Assembly (NCBI RefSeq): GCF_001692445.1
Contig: NZ_MAQA01000022.1
Span: 1-64,000 of the forward strand
Direction: 5' to 3'
Origin: Oerskovia enterophila
Lineage (GTDB): Bacteria > Actinomycetota > Actinomycetes > Actinomycetales > Cellulomonadaceae
Length of the DNA: 64,000 nt
In this document: one piece after another, positions 52,308 through 59,607 of the stretch
Numbering within the stretch: position 1 is the first letter of the stretch
How the letters are laid out: every line of letters starts with the position of its first letter
Position numbers and translations under genes: made by a program
The notes under the pieces: generated by a model
What the model saw: only the letters and a program-made list of their open reading frames with translations
What the model was told of the DNA's origin: nothing
Databases searched by the model: none

Positions 52308-52313
52308 TAGGCT
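52308..52313 (+). promoter_or_regulatory. -10 box (TAGGCT) of the ATP-grasp gene
   Basis: TAGGCT ends 7 bases before GTG 52321, consistent with a leaderless mRNA. Confidence 0.5.
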
Positions 52314-52320
52314 CTTGTGG

Positions 52321-53241
52321 GTGACCACCACCTCGCGCATCGCCGTCGCCACCTGCTCCGTCCTGCCGCACCTCGACCCCGACGACGCTCCGCTCGTCGG
52401 TGCCCTCGCCGCACGGGGCATCGAGGCCGTGCCCGCGGTGTGGGACGACGAGACGGTCGACTGGACCTCGTTCGACGCGGTCGTCGTGCGCTCCGCCTGG
52501 GACTACGCGCCGCGCCGCGACGAGTTCGTCGAGTGGGCCGAGCGCGCCGGCCGGGTGCTCAACCCCGCTGCGGTCATCAGCTGGAACACCGACAAGCGCT
52601 ACCTGCGCGAGCTCGAGGAGCAGGGCGTGCCGGTCATCCCGACGCTCTGGCTCGACCCGAGCCAGAACCTGTCGTCGCGTGCCATCCACACGCGCCTGCC
52701 CGCGCAGGGCGACTTCGTCATCAAGCCCGTCGTGAGCGCCGGGGCCAAGGACACCGGGCGCTACCAGTCGGGCGAGGCCCACTCGCGCGGCCTCGCGATC
52801 CAGCACGCCAAGAACCTGCTGGTCTCGGGGCGCCAGGTCATGGTCCAGCCCTACGTCCGCAGCGTCGACACGGCCGGCGAGACCGGCCTGGTCTTCATCG
52901 ACGGCGAGTTCTCGCACGCGGTGCGCAAGAACGCGCTCCTCACCGGGCCGCACCGGCCCACCCAGGGCCTGTACAAGCAGGAGGAGATGAGCCGCTTCGA
53001 GGCGAGCCCCGAGCAGCTCGAGGTCGCGCAGCAGGCGCTCGCGGTCGCGGCGAAGGCGGTCCCGGGGCAGGAGCCCAACCTCTACGCACGCGTCGACCTG
53101 GTGGGTGGGGACGACGGCGCACCCATGGTCATCGAGGTCGAGCTCACCGAGCCGTCGCTGTTCTTCTCGCTCGGCAAGGGGTCGCTCGACCGGTTCGCCG
53201 ACGCGGTCGCACAGCGGCTCGTCGCGGCGCCCACGGCCTGA
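52321..53241 (+). CDS. ATP-grasp domain ligase of unknown substrate
   Basis: The 306-aa protein has an N-terminal alpha/beta domain with VPAVWDDETVDWTSFDAVVVRSAWDYAPRRDEFVEWA, a central FVIKPVVSAGAKDTGRY nucleotide-binding part, the metal-binding QPYVRSVDTAGETGLVFIDGEFSHAVRK and C-terminal PNLYARVDLVGGDDGAPMVIEVELTEPSLFFSL. These fit the RimK/glutathione-synthetase-like ATP-grasp group, and the VWDD/RSxWDY signature recalls the D-cycloserine ligase DcsG and its many uncharacterised homologues. It should join a carboxylate to an amine using ATP. The product is unknown. It ends before a strong bidirectional hairpin. Confidence 0.8.
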   Translation: MTTTSRIAVATCSVLPHLDPDDAPLVGALAARGIEAVPAVWDDETVDWTSFDAVVVRSAWDYAPRRDEFVEWAERAGRVLNPAAVISWNTDKRYLRELEEQGVPVIPTLWLDPSQNLSSRAIHTRLPAQGDFVIKPVVSAGAKDTGRYQSGEAHSRGLAIQHAKNLLVSGRQVMVQPYVRSVDTAGETGLVFIDGEFSHAVRKNALLTGPHRPTQGLYKQEEMSRFEASPEQLEVAQQALAVAAKAVPGQEPNLYARVDLVGGDDGAPMVIEVELTEPSLFFSLGKGSLDRFADAVAQRLVAAPTA

Positions 53242-53302
53242 CGGCCCGACGCCGACGCGGTGACGATCCCCGCGACAGCAGGCCCCCGGGCCCGGACGTG
53301 AT

Positions 53303-53336
53303 GAAGGGCCGACGAGCTGGTGCTCGTCGGCCCTTC
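53303..53336. terminator. Bidirectional terminator
   Basis: GAAGGGCCGACGAGC (53303–53317) and GCTCGTCGGCCCTTC (53322–53336) form a perfect 15-bp stem with loop TGGT between the convergent ATP-grasp and membrane-protein genes. Confidence 0.8.
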
Positions 53337-53409
53337 ACCATGCCGGGAGAATCTGCCGGGTGATCTGCCGTGCGGGTCGTGCTGGTCGTGCGGTGGAGAA
53401 GGTCCGAGA

Positions 53410-53889
53410 TCAGACCTTGGCGACCTCAGGAGTGGTCGTCGAGGGACCGGCGGCCAGGGCAGGAGCTGCTCCGATGCGGCGCAGTGCGTAGCCGAGGAGG
53501 CCGAACAGGACACCGAGGCCCATGACCAGAGCGCTGACTCCGTAGGAGACGACCGAGGTGAAGAGCGAGGCGCGGAGGAACGAGCCGTTCATGACGGTCG
53601 CACGGGCTGGGTCCTCCTTGTCGAGCTCGGCGTAGGTCTTGCCTTCCGAGGCGGCCAGCGCGTGCTTGTTGATGACCTCGGCCTGTGCGTACGCGGTGAA
53701 CGGGCCGCGGACCTGGGAGCCGCCGAACATCGAGGCGTCCTCGGAGACGGTGATCTTCTCGGCCGCGAGCTGCGAGGAGATGGTGGCCCAGGTGGCTGCG
53801 CCGGCGAGCAGCAGCACGAGGCCTGCGATCATCGTGACGAGGCCGATGAGACGGACGGACCGGGCGGGACCAGCGGTGCTGGTGCTCAT
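53410..53889 (-). CDS. Two-helix membrane protein under predicted Rex control
   Basis: The 159-aa protein has a transmembrane helix near residues 13–36 (VRLIGLVTMIAGLVLLLAGAATWATI), a hydrophilic extracytoplasmic loop of about 75 residues (ITVSEDASMFGGSQVRGPFTAYAQAEVINKHALAASEGKTYAEL), then a second helix (about 115–138, VVSYGVSALVMGLGVLFGLLGYAL) and a short cytoplasmic tail. Homologues in actinobacteria are sometimes labelled LigA dioxygenase, which nothing in this sequence supports. The striking feature is a perfect Rex operator over its promoter, so it probably has a role in the membrane during respiratory stress. Unknown function. Confidence 0.8.
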   Translation of the reverse strand: MSTSTAGPARSVRLIGLVTMIAGLVLLLAGAATWATISSQLAAEKITVSEDASMFGGSQVRGPFTAYAQAEVINKHALAASEGKTYAELDKEDPARATVMNGSFLRASLFTSVVSYGVSALVMGLGVLFGLLGYALRRIGAAPALAAGPSTTTPEVAKV

Positions 53890-53990
53890 GGTGTGACTCC
53901 CAGAGGAAGAGGTCGGACGACCTGTGACGGAGGAACGGAAAGGGCCGATCTTCGGTGCGAACCCGGGGCTGGGAGCGCTTCGATATGTTG

Positions 53991-54022
53991 ACCCTAACGT
54001 GCTTGTGAATGCCTTCACAAGC
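53991..54022 (-). promoter_or_regulatory. Rex-type operator overlapping the promoter of the membrane-protein gene
   Basis: Bases 54001–54022 form a 22-base dyad GCTTGTGAA-TGCC-TTCACAAGC with 9-bp perfect arms, and contain TTGTGA-N6-TCACAA as at cydABDC. On the minus strand TTGTGA (54020–54015) can act as the -35 with an 18-base spacer to a -10 box TAGGGT (53996–53991). Bound Rex would therefore block RNA polymerase directly. Confidence 0.85.
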
Positions 54023-54198
54023 TTGAGAATGTGGCCTCTGTCACGCGGAGATGACAGATTGTCAACGAGAGGAAGAGTGATCCGACGGGGCCCGTCGGGG
54101 CGTAGTGCCGAAGGGTTCGGAGGGGCGGGACCAAGGTCCCGACGGCCCTCGACGGAGCGCCTGCCCGCGACGACGGAGCACCGACAGGAGGCGGACGG

Positions 54199-54588
54199 AT
54201 GACCGACGAGGAGCACGACCTCACGACCGAGCTCGAGGTGGTCGAGGCCGACTGGGGGAGGGCGATCGTCGACAACGATGCCGACGCGATCGGCCGCTTC
54301 ACGACCGACGACTGGCAGATCGTCGGAGAGGACGGCATCACGTCCCGCGAGACCTTCCTGGCCCTCGTCCGCTCAGGCGATCTCACGCACGAGACGATGA
54401 GCAAGATCACCGGCAGCGTGCGAGGCCTGGGGGACGTCGCCGTCCTCACCGGGCGCGGCACCACCACCGGCCGCTATCGCGGGCAGGCGTTCAGCTCCGA
54501 CGAGTGGGTCACCGACGTGTTCGTCCGAGGCGCCGACGGGTGGCGGTGCGCCCACACGCACCTCACGACCGCGCGCGACGGGTCCTGA
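54199..54588 (+). CDS. NTF2-like protein (DUF4440-type)
   Basis: The 129-aa protein has the cone-shaped NTF2-like fold pattern: ELEVVEADWGRAIVDNDADAIGRFTTDDWQIVGEDGITSRETFLALVRSGDL, then ITGSVRGLGDVAVLTGRGTTTGRYRGQAFSSDEWVTDVFVRGADGWRCAHTHLT. Such small proteins act as steroid-isomerase-like enzymes, ligand binders or immunity/regulatory modules; the role here is unknown. An AGGAGG SD lies 8 bases before the ATG. It is divergent from the Rex-linked membrane-protein gene, but about 180 bases from its operator. Confidence 0.8.
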   Translation: MTDEEHDLTTELEVVEADWGRAIVDNDADAIGRFTTDDWQIVGEDGITSRETFLALVRSGDLTHETMSKITGSVRGLGDVAVLTGRGTTTGRYRGQAFSSDEWVTDVFVRGADGWRCAHTHLTTARDGS

Positions 54589-54635
54589 CCCTCCTCGCCG
54601 CACGCGACCGCCTACGGTGCGCGGCGCCGTCGGGC

Positions 54636-55910
54636 CTACGGGGTCCAGTCCGGGCGCAGCGGGAAGTCCGCCGCCCCACCTGGCTCCGGACGGACCGCGA
54701 GGACCTGGTGCAGCTGGATCTCGTTGCGCTCGAACGCGAGCCGCGACCCCGCCATGTACACGCCCCACACGCGGGCCGTGCCGATCCCGACGTCGGCCAC
54801 GCACTCGTCCCAGTGGCGGGTCAGGTTGGCCCCCCACTCGCGCAGTGTCATCGCATAGTGCTCGCGCAGGTTCTCCGCGTGCCGCACCTCGAGACCCACG
54901 TCCTGCATGGTCGAGATGATCCGGCCCGATCCCGTGAGCTCCCCGTCCGGGAAGACGTACCGGTCGATGAAGCCGCCCGCGCGGGGGCGGGCGGTGTTGG
55001 TCGGGCGCGTGATCGAGTGGTTGAGCAGGCGCCCGCCGTCACGCAGGCGACCCTGGAGGAACGTGAAGTACGAGCGGTAGTTGGCGACCCCGATGTGCTC
55101 GGTGAGCCCGATCGAGCTCACGGCGTCGAACCCGCCCTCCGTGACGTCCCGGTAGTCGGCGTAGCGGACCTCGGCGAGGTCCGCGAGGCCCTCGGCCTCG
55201 ATCCGCGCCTGCGCCCACTCGGCCTGCTGGCGCGACAACGTGACCCCGAGGGCCCGGACGCCTGAGCGGGCCGCGTGCCGGACCATGCCGCCCCAGCCGC
55301 AGCCCACGTCGAGCAGGCGCATGCCCGGGTGCAGGCCCAGCTTGCCCGCGACGAGCGCGTACTTGTGCTCCTGCGCCTCCTCGAGCGTCGACTGCGGGGT
55401 GGGGAAGCACGCGCACGTGTACGTCATGGACGGCCCCAGGACGCGCTCGTAGAACGCGTTCGAGACGTCGTAGTGGTGGCTGATCGCGTCGGCGTCGCGA
55501 CGGCGCGAGTGACGCAGGCCCTCGGTGAGCCGGCGCAGCCGCGACAGGTGCTCCTCGGGCGGAGGATCGGGCGGGCGCAGGACCCCCAGGCCCAGGCCAC
55601 GAGCGATCCGTGCGGCCTCGGCCGCGCTCGGACGACGCAGCCGCAACCCGTCCGCGGCCGCCTTGAGCAGCGGGTACGGGTCGCCTGCCGGTACCCCGTC
55701 GACCTGGAGGTCGCCCGCGACGTACGCCCGCCCCAGCCCCAGCCCGCCCGGGGCCGTCGCGACGTAGCGCAGGCCGCGCTCGTTGGCCAGGTGGACGTGG
55801 AACGGGGCGTCTGCGGGCCCCGCGCTCGACCCGTCGTACGCGGTGAACCCGAACGGGAGCGGGCCGTCGGCCAGCTGGTCCAGGACGTCGGCCACTGCGA
55901 TCTGCGTCAT
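54636..55910 (-). CDS. tmsB: SAM-dependent fatty acid C10 methyltransferase (TmsB/BfaB, CFA-synthase-like)
   Basis: The 424-aa enzyme of the cyclopropane-fatty-acid synthase superfamily has the SAM-binding motif MRLLDVGCGWGGMVRHAARSG, the substrate-facing AISHHYDVSNAFYERVLGPSMTYTCACF, and VSSIGLTEHIGVANYRSYF (catalytic Glu/His/Tyr region). In Thermomonospora and Mycolicibacterium the TmsB/BfaB protein adds a methylene at C10 of an oleoyl-phospholipid, and TmsA/BfaA reduces it. Here the same two genes overlap by 4 bases. The product would be a 10-methyl branched fatty acid such as tuberculostearic acid. Confidence 0.85.
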   Translation of the reverse strand: MTQIAVADVLDQLADGPLPFGFTAYDGSSAGPADAPFHVHLANERGLRYVATAPGGLGLGRAYVAGDLQVDGVPAGDPYPLLKAAADGLRLRRPSAAEAARIARGLGLGVLRPPDPPPEEHLSRLRRLTEGLRHSRRRDADAISHHYDVSNAFYERVLGPSMTYTCACFPTPQSTLEEAQEHKYALVAGKLGLHPGMRLLDVGCGWGGMVRHAARSGVRALGVTLSRQQAEWAQARIEAEGLADLAEVRYADYRDVTEGGFDAVSSIGLTEHIGVANYRSYFTFLQGRLRDGGRLLNHSITRPTNTARPRAGGFIDRYVFPDGELTGSGRIISTMQDVGLEVRHAENLREHYAMTLREWGANLTRHWDECVADVGIGTARVWGVYMAGSRLAFERNEIQLHQVLAVRPEPGGAADFPLRPDWTP

Positions 55911-57349
55911 GCTCCCTGCACCGCCTTCTCGTAGAGCGTGGGCGTGCGCCCCGCCGGGTCGTAGCGGTCCTTGACGGCCGCGTAGTCGAGGCCGCCGTAG
56001 AGGGTGTCGAACGTCTCGCGGCCGTACGTCGACGTCGAGTAGAGCGACTTGTGCCCGTGCCGGACGGCGACCGCCATCTCGATCTGACGGTTCACGTCGC
56101 CGTCGTGCGCCCCTTCGGCGATCGGGACCCCGCCCCAGAACCCCACGTTGACGTACACGCGGTGCGGTTCGAGGGGGTACAGGGGCCACGGCTCGGGCGA
56201 CGCGAGCCGCAACGGGCACAGCCACACCGGGGACATGGGGACGTGGCCCGTGAACCACGCCATGAAGCTCTCGACCTGGTCGAGCGGCACCTCGACGTCT
56301 TGGACCACGCGCTCGTTGCGCGGCCGGTGCCGCAGGTCGGCGAGGTGGCCGGTCAGGTCCAGGCGCTCGTCGAGGCCCACGATCCTGCGGTAGACGTCGG
56401 AGCGCCGCCAGCGCCGCGGCCACAACCTGCGCACGAGCGGGTTCTGCACCCCGAACGCGCGCGAGCACCAGAACCAGTCGGTGTCCCAGCGCCACAGGTA
56501 GTCCTGCGTGCGCAGGACGTCGATCGACCGCTCGCGCAGCGACAGGTAGTAGATCTTCTGGCCCGTGTAGTCGCTCGGGGCGGGAGCGAGCGTGCGGGCC
56601 TCCTCGCCCGCCACGAACCTGCCCAGGCACAGGTACACCTCGCCCGGGTCGAACAGCACGCCGTCGCAGAAGTCGACCTGCTCGCCGTCCCACGACCCGT
56701 CCGCCGCGATCTTGCCGATCGCGGCCGCAACCTCGGCGACCGAACCGAAGCGCACGTTGCGGACCGCGACGAACGGCTCGGTGCGGTCCAGCCGCAGCCT
56801 CGCACGCGTCGCGTACCCGAGCGTGCCGTAGGAGTTGGGGAACGCGCGGAAGAGGTCGGCGTGCTCGCCCGAGGGCGCGGCCGTGACGACCTCGCCCGCG
56901 GGCGTCAGGACGTCGAGCTCGAGGACCGCCTCGTGGGGAAGGCCGTTGCGCAGGGAGCTCGACTCGATGCCCAGGCCCGCCAGCGCCCCGCCGACCGTGA
57001 TCGTGCGCAGCTGGGGGACGACGGTCGGCACGAGGCCGTGCGGGAGGGTCTCGGCGACCAGGTCCTCGTACGTGCACATGCCCTGGACGTCGGCCGTTCC
57101 CGCCTCGGGGTCGATCGAGACGACGCCCGTCAGGCCCGACGCGTCGAGGCCCGGCCCGTCCGACGGACGTCTGGGACGGAAGAGGTTCGTGGTCCTCTTG
57201 GCCAGGCGCAAGGGGCGGCCTGGCTCGACGGCGGCGGCGGAGCGGACCAGCGTGGCCACGGCTTCGGCGTGCTGGTGCTCACCACGGACGGCAACGTTCG
57301 CGGGGGCTGACACCTCACCCACTGTAGGTGGGGCTGGCGAGGTCGCCAC
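55907..57349 (-). CDS. tmsA: FAD-binding oxidoreductase, 10-methylene fatty acid reductase (TmsA/BfaA)
   Basis: The 480-aa protein has a VAO/PCMH-type FAD domain (SIDPEAGTADVQGMCTYEDLVAETLPHGLVPTVVPQLRTITVGGALAGLGIESSSLRNG, about residues 75–140), but lacks an obvious His/Cys covalent FAD site. The C-terminal half holds the substrate domain with RRSDVYRRIVGLDERLDL and the segment HGHKSLYSTSTYGRETFDTLYGG, typical of DHCR24-like and BfaA enzymes. It would reduce the 10-methylene group using NADPH after the TmsB reaction. GTG 57349 or GTG 57313 could be the start. First gene of the pair, after tRNA-His. Confidence 0.85.
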   Translation of the reverse strand: MATSPAPPTVGEVSAPANVAVRGEHQHAEAVATLVRSAAAVEPGRPLRLAKRTTNLFRPRRPSDGPGLDASGLTGVVSIDPEAGTADVQGMCTYEDLVAETLPHGLVPTVVPQLRTITVGGALAGLGIESSSLRNGLPHEAVLELDVLTPAGEVVTAAPSGEHADLFRAFPNSYGTLGYATRARLRLDRTEPFVAVRNVRFGSVAEVAAAIGKIAADGSWDGEQVDFCDGVLFDPGEVYLCLGRFVAGEEARTLAPAPSDYTGQKIYYLSLRERSIDVLRTQDYLWRWDTDWFWCSRAFGVQNPLVRRLWPRRWRRSDVYRRIVGLDERLDLTGHLADLRHRPRNERVVQDVEVPLDQVESFMAWFTGHVPMSPVWLCPLRLASPEPWPLYPLEPHRVYVNVGFWGGVPIAEGAHDGDVNRQIEMAVAVRHGHKSLYSTSTYGRETFDTLYGGLDYAAVKDRYDPAGRTPTLYEKAVQGA

Positions 57350-57405
57350 CGGTGAGCGGAATCACACCCGCCGCCCGTGCGGGGCGGGGGCCGTCCGGAA
57401 CGAGA

Positions 57406-57437
57406 AGAGGCCCCTCGCGCGAACGCGAGGGGCCTCT
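57406..57437 (-). terminator. Terminator after tRNA-His
   Basis: AGAGGCCCCTCGCG (57406–57419) pairs perfectly with CGCGAGGGGCCTCT (57424–57437) around a CGAA loop, 5 bases after the tRNA 3' end. Confidence 0.8.
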
Positions 57438-57442
57438 CTCCG

Positions 57443-57519
57443 TGGGGTGAGTAACGGGACTTGAACCCGCGACCCCCTGGACCACAACCAGGTGCTCTAC
57501 CAGCTGAGCTATACCCACC
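57443..57519 (-). tRNA. tRNA-His (anticodon GTG)
   Basis: Minus strand: GTGGGTA acceptor pairs with TACTCAC (one G-T pair), with an extra 5' G opposite C73 as expected for tRNA-His. D arm AGCTCAGCTGGTAGAGC, anticodon stem-loop CCTGG-TTGTGGT-CCAGG (GTG), T arm GCGGGTTCAAGTCCCGT, encoded CCA. Confidence 0.97.
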
Positions 57520-57587
57520 ACGGCCTGCACGAGCTCCGAAGAACTCTTTAGCAGCCGTCGAAAAGTGTACCTGGTTTCTGAGGGGTC

Positions 57588-58274
57588 TCAGGACAGGGGT
57601 GCGGCCTCCGGCTCGGTCCCGGTCTCGGCGGCCGTTCCGGACGCCCCGATCGACTTGGAGACCGAGGTCTCCTTGATGCGCTCGGCGACGGCCTTCGCGG
57701 TCTTGGAGTCGGTGCCGGGCTGCGGCACGAACAGCGCCTCGCGGTAGTAGCGCAGCTCGTCGATGCTGTCGAGGATGTCGCCCAGCGCACGGTGGCCGCC
57801 GGTCTTGGCGGGCGACGCGAAGTACACGCGCGGGTACCAGCGCCGTGCGAGCTCCTTGATCGAGGAGACGTCGACGATCCGGTAGTGCAAGTGGCCCACC
57901 AGCTCCGGCATGTCGCGCTCGAGGAACGTCTTGTCGGTGCCGACCGAGTTCCCTGCGAGCGGTGCCTTGCCCGGCTCGGGGACCCAGGTGCGGATGTACT
58001 CGAGCACGCGGGCCTGCGCGTCGGCCATGGTGGTGCCGCCCGGCAGCTCCTCGAGGAGCCCGGACGTGGTGTGCATCTCGCGGACGAAGTCGCCCATCTG
58101 CTCGAGCGCCTCGGCCGGCGGGGCGATGAGGACGTCGATCCCGTCGCCCAGGACGTTCAGCTCGGAGTCGGTGACGACGGCGGCGACCTCGATGAGCGCG
58201 TCGGCGCCCAGATCGAGACCGGTCATCTCGCAGTCGATCCACACGATGCGGTCATTGGTGTTCACAGGGCTCAC
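57588..58274 (-). CDS. orn: Oligoribonuclease
   Basis: The 228-aa 3'-5' exonuclease of the DEDDh group degrades short oligoribonucleotides and pGpG to mononucleotides, an essential last step of RNA decay. IVWIDCEMTGLDLGADALIEVA holds the first Asp/Glu pair, LAGNSVGTDKTFLERDMPELVGHLHYRIVDVSS the next Asp, and HRALGDILDSIDELRYYRE the final His/Asp. A 45-residue Ser/Ala/Glu-rich tail is extra. GTG 58274 is chosen because the TAGGCT -10 box is 6 bases upstream. GTG 58280 would directly abut that box, and GTG 58262-side codons remain possible. Confidence 0.94.
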   Translation of the reverse strand: MSPVNTNDRIVWIDCEMTGLDLGADALIEVAAVVTDSELNVLGDGIDVLIAPPAEALEQMGDFVREMHTTSGLLEELPGGTTMADAQARVLEYIRTWVPEPGKAPLAGNSVGTDKTFLERDMPELVGHLHYRIVDVSSIKELARRWYPRVYFASPAKTGGHRALGDILDSIDELRYYREALFVPQPGTDSKTAKAVAERIKETSVSKSIGASGTAAETGTEPEAAPLS

Positions 58275-58280
58275 GCCCAC

Positions 58281-58286
58281 AGCCTA
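58281..58286 (-). promoter_or_regulatory. -10 box (TAGGCT) of orn
   Basis: On the minus strand TAGGCT is 6 bases before GTG 58274, which decides the start codon and implies a leaderless mRNA. Confidence 0.5.
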
Positions 58287-58353
58287 GGCCGTGGGCAGGG
58301 GAGGGGCCGCCCGCGGCGCTCCGGCCGCGCTCCCTGCCGCGCGCCGGGCAGCA

Positions 58354-58394
58354 CGAAGGCCCTGACTCCTGTGACGAGGAGATCAGGGCCTTCG
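58354..58394 (-). terminator. Terminator downstream of the 49-aa gene
   Basis: CGAAGGCCCTGA (58354–58365) pairs with TCAGGGCCTTCG (58383–58394), and CTCCT/AGGAG extends the stem inward. It starts about 50 bases after the stop of the small minus-strand gene and separates it from orn. Confidence 0.7.
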
Positions 58395-58441
58395 GTCGTG
58401 GGTGCCCGGTCGGCGGGAGATCGCCGAGCGGTCGGGCGCCG

Positions 58442-58591
58442 TCATGCGGTGCGACGCGGCAGGCGTGCCTGCCGGGTGCGCGCCGGGATGCGGGTCGTCG
58501 TCCGTCGCAGGCTGCTGCGGCGCAGCGTCTGCTCCTGGAGCTGCTCGCGCCGGCCGAGGTCGGCGACGTCGTGCATGAGCTGGGGATGCAT
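58442..58591 (-). CDS. Small basic protein of 49 residues, uncharacterised
   Basis: The frame MHPQLMHDVADLGRREQLQE... is rich in Arg (about a quarter of residues) and likely an amphipathic helix followed by a basic tail (RRSSLRRTTTRIPARTRQARLPRRTA). Third codon positions are nearly all G or C, as in real genes here, and a terminator hairpin follows. Similar short MHPxL-starting basic proteins occur in many actinobacteria, but I know of no function. There is no strong SD before the ATG at 58591. A frame starting at GTG 58691 with a good GAGGAGG element overlaps it upstream, but loses coding-type codon use. Confidence 0.55.
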   Translation of the reverse strand: MHPQLMHDVADLGRREQLQEQTLRRSSLRRTTTRIPARTRQARLPRRTA

Positions 58592-58730
58592 GGTGGTTCG
58601 TCTTTCGTGACGTCGGATTCGTGGACCTGGCCGGGTCCTCCACCGCCCGGTACTGACCGGACGGACGCCACCGCGGTGATAGGTGCAACACAACCACCTC
58701 CTCGCCGGGCGGTGCACGCCTTTTTCTCCC

Positions 58731-58736
58731 TAGGCT
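58731..58736 (+). promoter_or_regulatory. -10 box (TAGGCT) of the PAP2 gene
   Basis: TAGGCT ends 6 bases before the ATG at 58743. Confidence 0.5.
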
Positions 58737-58742
58737 CTCTGG

Positions 58743-59510
58743 ATGGGAGCAGACAGCGAGCCGAGCGACGCACGACGTGACGTGAGCGCGGGGGAGGTGG
58801 CGCCGTCGGGCACGGGGAGCGTGGGGCGCGCGCGGCTCGTCGCCGCCCTGCCCGGCCTGGTCCTGGTCGTGATCGGCGTGCTGGGCTTCCTGGTCGTCTA
58901 CGACTCGGTGCGCGAGCGCGACGACCTCTGGTTCACCGATGACGCCGTGCTCGCGTGGATGGTCGCGCACCGGACCGTGGCCGCGACGTCGGTCCTGACC
59001 GTGGTCACGAACCTGTTCGGCCCGGTGGTGCTGCCGATCCTCGTCGGCGTGGGGTGCCTGTGGTGGGGGCTCGCGACCAAGCGCTGGTGGGAGCCCGGCC
59101 TGCTGGCCGGGGCCATGATCGCCTCGACGGTCGTGTCCTCGGTCCTCAAGGCGCTCGTGGCCAGGCCACGGCCCGACGACGCCGCCATGGTCGTCCCGGG
59201 CGTCGAGCGCAGCTTCTCGTTCCCGTCGGGGCACACGATCGGCGCGGCGACCCTCGTGCTCGTCGGTGGGTACCTCGTGTGGCGGCAGTGGCAGGAAGGG
59301 CGGCAGCGCAGGCTCGTGCTCGTGCTGTGGGTCGTCGTGAGCGTCGTGGTGATCGCCGTCGTGGGGGGCAGCCGGCTGTACCTGGGGTATCACTTCGTGA
59401 CCGACGTGCTCGCGGGCGCGAGCCTCGCGGTCGCGGTGCTCGGGGGCGTGGTGGTGATCGACAGGCTGCACGACCTGGGGGAGCAGCCACGCGCCGGGAG
59501 CTCGGACTGA
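58743..59510 (+). CDS. PAP2 family membrane phosphatase
   Basis: The 255-aa membrane protein has about six helices and the three acid-phosphatase motifs: KALVARPRP (KX6RP), SFPSGHT (PSGH) and SRLYLGYHFVTDV (SRX5HX3D). PAP2 enzymes on the outer face of the membrane dephosphorylate lipid phosphates such as undecaprenyl diphosphate or phosphatidic acid. Which one this is cannot be read from the sequence. A charged N-terminus of about 30 residues precedes the first helix. Confidence 0.9.
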   Translation: MGADSEPSDARRDVSAGEVAPSGTGSVGRARLVAALPGLVLVVIGVLGFLVVYDSVRERDDLWFTDDAVLAWMVAHRTVAATSVLTVVTNLFGPVVLPILVGVGCLWWGLATKRWWEPGLLAGAMIASTVVSSVLKALVARPRPDDAAMVVPGVERSFSFPSGHTIGAATLVLVGGYLVWRQWQEGRQRRLVLVLWVVVSVVVIAVVGGSRLYLGYHFVTDVLAGASLAVAVLGGVVVIDRLHDLGEQPRAGSSD

Positions 59511-59530
59511 GTGCTGCAGGTCCACCGAAC

Positions 59531-59550
59531 GGTGGATGCGCGCATCCACC
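59531..59550. promoter_or_regulatory. 20-bp perfect palindrome upstream of the exporter/two-component operon
   Basis: GGTGGATGCGCGCATCCACC is its own reverse complement, and a further GATGCG half-site lies at 59571–59576. The palindrome is centred about 55 bases before the -10 box TAGCCT (59596–59601) of the ABC operon, a position suited to an activator. It could instead help end the PAP2 transcript, whose stop is at 59508–59510. Confidence 0.55.
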
Positions 59551-59595
59551 CGAGCCCAGGCGCAACGGTCGATGCGGCACGGGGTGGTGCGTCCA

Positions 59596-59601
59596 TAGCC
59601 T
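59596..59601 (+). promoter_or_regulatory. -10 box (TAGCCT) of the ABC exporter operon
   Basis: TAGCCT ends 6 bases before the ATG at 59608. Confidence 0.5.
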
Positions 59602-59607
59602 CGCAGC

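Noticed and set aside
53410-53889. Label as an aromatic ring-opening dioxygenase (LigA)
   Set aside because: The protein is a two-helix membrane protein with no metal-binding motif of that enzyme class. The name is a database artefact.
57537-57553. GAAGAACTCTTTAGC before tRNA-His, similar to a half of the ArsR-like operator at 63393
   Set aside because: Only a partial match. The site overlaps the probable -10 region of tRNA-His, so chance similarity of AT-rich promoter sequence is the simpler explanation.
58383-58691. A GTG-started frame with a good GAGGAGG element overlapping the 49-aa gene
   Set aside because: After about 25 codons its third positions lose the G/C bias, while the overlapping 49-codon frame has it throughout. 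The SD-like match may be chance.
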